Assembly (NCBI GenBank): GCA_964586785.1
Contig: CAZPHS010000036.1
Coordinates: forward strand, 1-7,502
DNA length: 7,502 nucleotides
Direction: 5' to 3'
DNA from: SZUA-584 sp041656035
GTDB taxonomy: Bacteria > Bacillota > Clostridia > Christensenellales > SZUA-584
The first letter of the stretch is position 1. Every line of letters begins with the position of its first letter. Below are positions 6,083 to 7,502 of the stretch, one piece after another. A model generated the notes under the pieces. It had not been told where the DNA came from. It made no database searches and saw nothing but the letters and a program-made list of their open reading frames with translations. The translations under genes were made by a program, and so were the position numbers.

Positions 6083-7199
6083 CCTTATAAAGCTTGCCGC
6101 CAAAACCCTCAAATGCCGGTGGGCTGTGTTGCCGGCCGTCGGCTTTGCCATAGCCTCATTTTGCCTGTGCTTTGCGGGCGCTATTTTAACTACAGTGCGG
6201 CAGGAGAAGGCGCAGCCGTATGAGTTGGTTCTTGCCGCGCAGAGCGGAACGCGTATAACGGATGGCGTTATGGCTGAAATACTGAACATTCCGGACGTTA
6301 TAACCGCCACGTCCATACTGCAAATTCCTGTGACAGTCAAGACGGGCAAATATTCCGCGCAGCTTACGCTCACCGGCATGGACGCGGACTATCTTGACGG
6401 CGTCTGCGCGCAAGGCGGCATATTTCCTGCCGACAGCGCCATGCCGTATATCGTGCTGAACGAGGCGGCGCAAAAATGGTTTGCGGAGGACGAAAAGGAC
6501 GCGGGTAAAGAACCGCCGCAAATTGACTGGATGAACGCGGCTTTCTCTGTCGGGTCAGGCGAAGGCGCCAGACCGGTCATATCTAAGGTTTGCGGCATAT
6601 TTTACGATAGCAAGGATGCCGAGCCTGCTGCCTGCATAAGCCTGTCCGTCGCCAAAGAACTGCTGCGAAAAAGCGGTCAGCCGACAGAGCCGCAGTACGT
6701 GCGGGCGCGCGTCGCCAACATAGGGCGGGCGGACGCCGTATCGCGGGCAGCGGCGGCGCTTGGTTTGAGCGTTACCAACTCCGCGGCGGAGCTAGAGGCC
6801 GTATGGGACATTCAGATGAAAGAAACGGCTTGCCTGATTGTTATCGCCGTATTTGCTCTTTTAGGCTCCACAGTTGTCATGACGGCGTGGCGGAGAGTTT
6901 TCTTAGCGGAGCAACGTGAGTCCTTGGACATGCTTTTGTGGTTGGGGCTGAACTTGAAAGACATGCGAAGATTATTTTCTCTGCAAGGTTTTATGCGAAT
7001 CATTTTTGGTGCGGTTCTGGGAATTATTATAGCGGTATTTTTGCCGTCATTCCTGTTATTTGATGCGGAAGTAACAAAATCTAGTTTTATCATTTCTGTA
7101 CCTTTGGAGGTCGTTATTATGTCAGTTTTTATTTGTCTTGCTGTTGGTATGCCACCATTCATGGCAAAGAAACGGATTAGCAAACTCCTTGGAATGTAG
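6069..7199 (+). CDS. MacB/FtsX-type ABC permease
   Basis: A 376-residue membrane protein with the MacB-family plan: a first helix (~19-40), an extracellular domain (~42-250), then three helices (~252-275, 303-328, 342-362). After helix 2 comes EQRESLDMLLWLGLNLKDMRRLF, written here with its key parts: a QRE motif, LGL, and a coupling helix leading to LQGF. It matches the family's cytoplasmic loop that contacts the ATPase. The tail (MAKKRISKLLGM) is the usual basic end. MacB-type permeases transmit ATP-driven motion to the outside rather than carrying substrate through the membrane, often with a LolD-like ATPase. The only LolD-like protein here is the degenerate one at 4050. ATG 6069 is the first possible start after an in-frame stop, overlaps the previous gene by 14 bases and has no clear ribosome-binding site, so it probably depends on coupling. 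Composition turns AT-rich in the last ~250 bases. Confidence 0.87.
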   Translation: MKSFDLIKLAAKTLKCRWAVLPAVGFAIASFCLCFAGAILTTVRQEKAQPYELVLAAQSGTRITDGVMAEILNIPDVITATSILQIPVTVKTGKYSAQLTLTGMDADYLDGVCAQGGIFPADSAMPYIVLNEAAQKWFAEDEKDAGKEPPQIDWMNAAFSVGSGEGARPVISKVCGIFYDSKDAEPAACISLSVAKELLRKSGQPTEPQYVRARVANIGRADAVSRAAAALGLSVTNSAAELEAVWDIQMKETACLIVIAVFALLGSTVVMTAWRRVFLAEQRESLDMLLWLGLNLKDMRRLFSLQGFMRIIFGAVLGIIIAVFLPSFLLFDAEVTKSSFIISVPLEVVIMSVFICLAVGMPPFMAKKRISKLLGM

Positions 7200-7268
7200 C
7201 CGGTCTGTCTTCCTTTTACTCAGAAAAATGTGCCTAATACTGCAAAATAAATGTTATCAATAAATGTT

Positions 7269-7355
7269 TGGTGCCGAAGGTGGGACTTGAACCCACACGG
7301 TATTGCTACCAACGGATTTTGAGTCCGTCACGTCTGCCAATTCCATCACTTCGGC
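7269..7355 (-). tRNA. tRNA-Leu (anticodon CAA), CCA encoded
   Basis: On the minus strand an 87-base tRNA folds fully: acceptor GCCGAAG pairs with CTTCGGC, the anticodon stem ACGGA/TCCGT closes a loop CTCAAAA with anticodon CAA (plus-strand 7319-7321), a long variable arm GGTA-GCAA-TACC marks a class II tRNA, and the T-arm is GTGGG-TTCAAGT-CCCAC. The discriminator A and an encoded CCA (7269-7271) follow. The D-arm carries the usual GGAATTGGCAGACG of bacterial Leu tRNAs. It reads UUG codons. It converges on the operon, with 69 bases between the last stop and its 3' end. Confidence 0.97.
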
Positions 7356-7365
7356 GCGCCATGTA

Positions 7366-7394
7366 AATATAACATATACCAAAATACACGTCAA
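7366..7394 (-). promoter_or_regulatory. Promoter of tRNA-Leu
   Basis: On the minus strand TTGACG (7389-7394) and TATATT (7366-7371) are spaced by exactly 17 bases, each one mismatch from the sigma-70/sigma-A consensus. The predicted start, about 7 bases downstream, would leave a leader of only about 4 bases before the tRNA, as is common for stable RNA genes. Confidence 0.75.
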
Positions 7395-7448
7395 TAAAAA
7401 ACAGTATCGCAAGATAACAACATCGGCAAATTTAATTTAATCTTTAGG

Positions 7449-7477
7449 TTGACAAAACACGGTAAACATGTGAAAAT
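7449..7477 (+). promoter_or_regulatory. Possible promoter reading rightward out of the window
   Basis: A perfect TTGACA (7449-7454) is followed after 17 bases by GAAAAT (7472-7477), a 4/6 match to the -10 box. It would read away from the operon. A GTG at 7470 opens a frame to the window edge (11 codons), but it has no ribosome-binding site and lies inside the proposed promoter, so the two cannot both be right as drawn. Either way the evidence is thin. Confidence 0.3.
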
Positions 7478-7502
7478 TATCGGTGTACTTATTCGCGTTT
7501 TG

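Larger units (their letters stand above)
1860..6950. other. GC-rich block between AT-rich flanks
   Basis: Hand counts on single 60-base lines give about 33-37% G+C at 181, 1021 and 1801, then about 53% at 1861 and 67% at 2221, staying high with some lower stretches through about 6840. Values then fall to about 42% at 6961 and 33% at 7021 and 7081. Both edges are gradual and lie inside genes (the first permease and the last, FtsX-like one). The edges given are rough, to within about 100 bases. Confidence 0.6.

Noticed and set aside
5381..6379. Long open frame on the minus strand (332 codons), and others like it at 2710-3306, 4445-5209 and 3978-4424
   Set aside because: They lie opposite well-supported genes, give Arg/His-rich proteins without recognisable domains, and reflect the GC-rich codon use of the plus strand.
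7200..7268. Terminator for the operon or for the convergent tRNA
   Set aside because: I see no stable hairpin followed by a T-run on either strand. There is only a 10-base direct repeat, AATAAATGTT, at 7246-7255 and 7259-7268, which does not form a stem.
7269..7355. tRNA-Leu as the attachment site of an integrated element
   Set aside because: No repeat of the tRNA 3' end, integrase or excisionase is seen in the window, and the GC-rich block ends about 300 bases before it.
7395..7502. Partial gene at the right edge
   Set aside because: Two minus-strand frames (one ending at a stop at 7437-7439) and one plus-strand frame from GTG 7470 are all open to the edge; nothing in 11-36 codons lets me choose.
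1..7502. CRISPR array, insertion sequence, toxin-antitoxin pair or riboswitch
   Set aside because: No regularly spaced repeats, transposase, terminal inverted repeats, small gene pairs or long structured leader were found.

Overview
The window looks like Bacillota (Firmicutes), most likely Clostridia. The grounds are strong AGGAGG-type ribosome-binding sites, genes that overlap by a few bases, heavy use of ATA for Ile even in GC-rich genes, a tRNA with encoded CCA, and gene families common in Clostridia (two-permease ABC-2 exporters, a CARDB-type secreted protein and a MacB/FtsX-type permease). I cannot place it lower than that.

Layout: (1) 1-90 is the probable tail of an upstream gene. (2) 165-1729 holds two AT-rich genes for six-helix ABC-2-like membrane proteins, coupled by a 4-base overlap. 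(3) 1749-7199 is a tightly packed six-gene run: two more ABC-2-like permeases, an intact ABC ATPase with a Glu in the Q-loop position, a second ABC ATPase-like protein of LolD/MacB type whose catalytic motifs are nearly all lost, a secreted CARDB-type protein anchored by one C-terminal helix, and a four-helix MacB/FtsX-type permease. Neighbouring genes are 19 bases or less apart, or overlap, so they are probably one transcript. (4) 7269-7355, on the minus strand, is tRNA-Leu(CAA) with its own good promoter; it converges on the operon. (5) 7395-7502 is short flanking DNA whose gene content cannot be decided.

How the parts may work together: the intact ATPase (3409-4050) should power the ABC-2 permeases, giving a LanFEG/BcrAB-like exporter. 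The second half (pseudo-ATPase, CARDB protein, MacB-like permease) has the layout of a mechanotransmission-type ABC system with a large extracytoplasmic partner, but its own ATPase cannot be a normal enzyme. Either the MacB-like part borrows the intact ATPase, or it works as a non-hydrolysing scaffold or sensor, or it is decaying. This hybrid locus with a pseudo-ATPase is the most interesting thing in the window.

Two further signals stand out. Base composition jumps from about 33-37% GC to well above 50% inside the first gene of the six-gene run (near 1860) and falls back inside the last one (near 6950), as if a GC-rich block had been exchanged between AT-rich flanks. The AT-rich permease pair also appears to be a diverged, order-swapped copy of the GC-rich pair.
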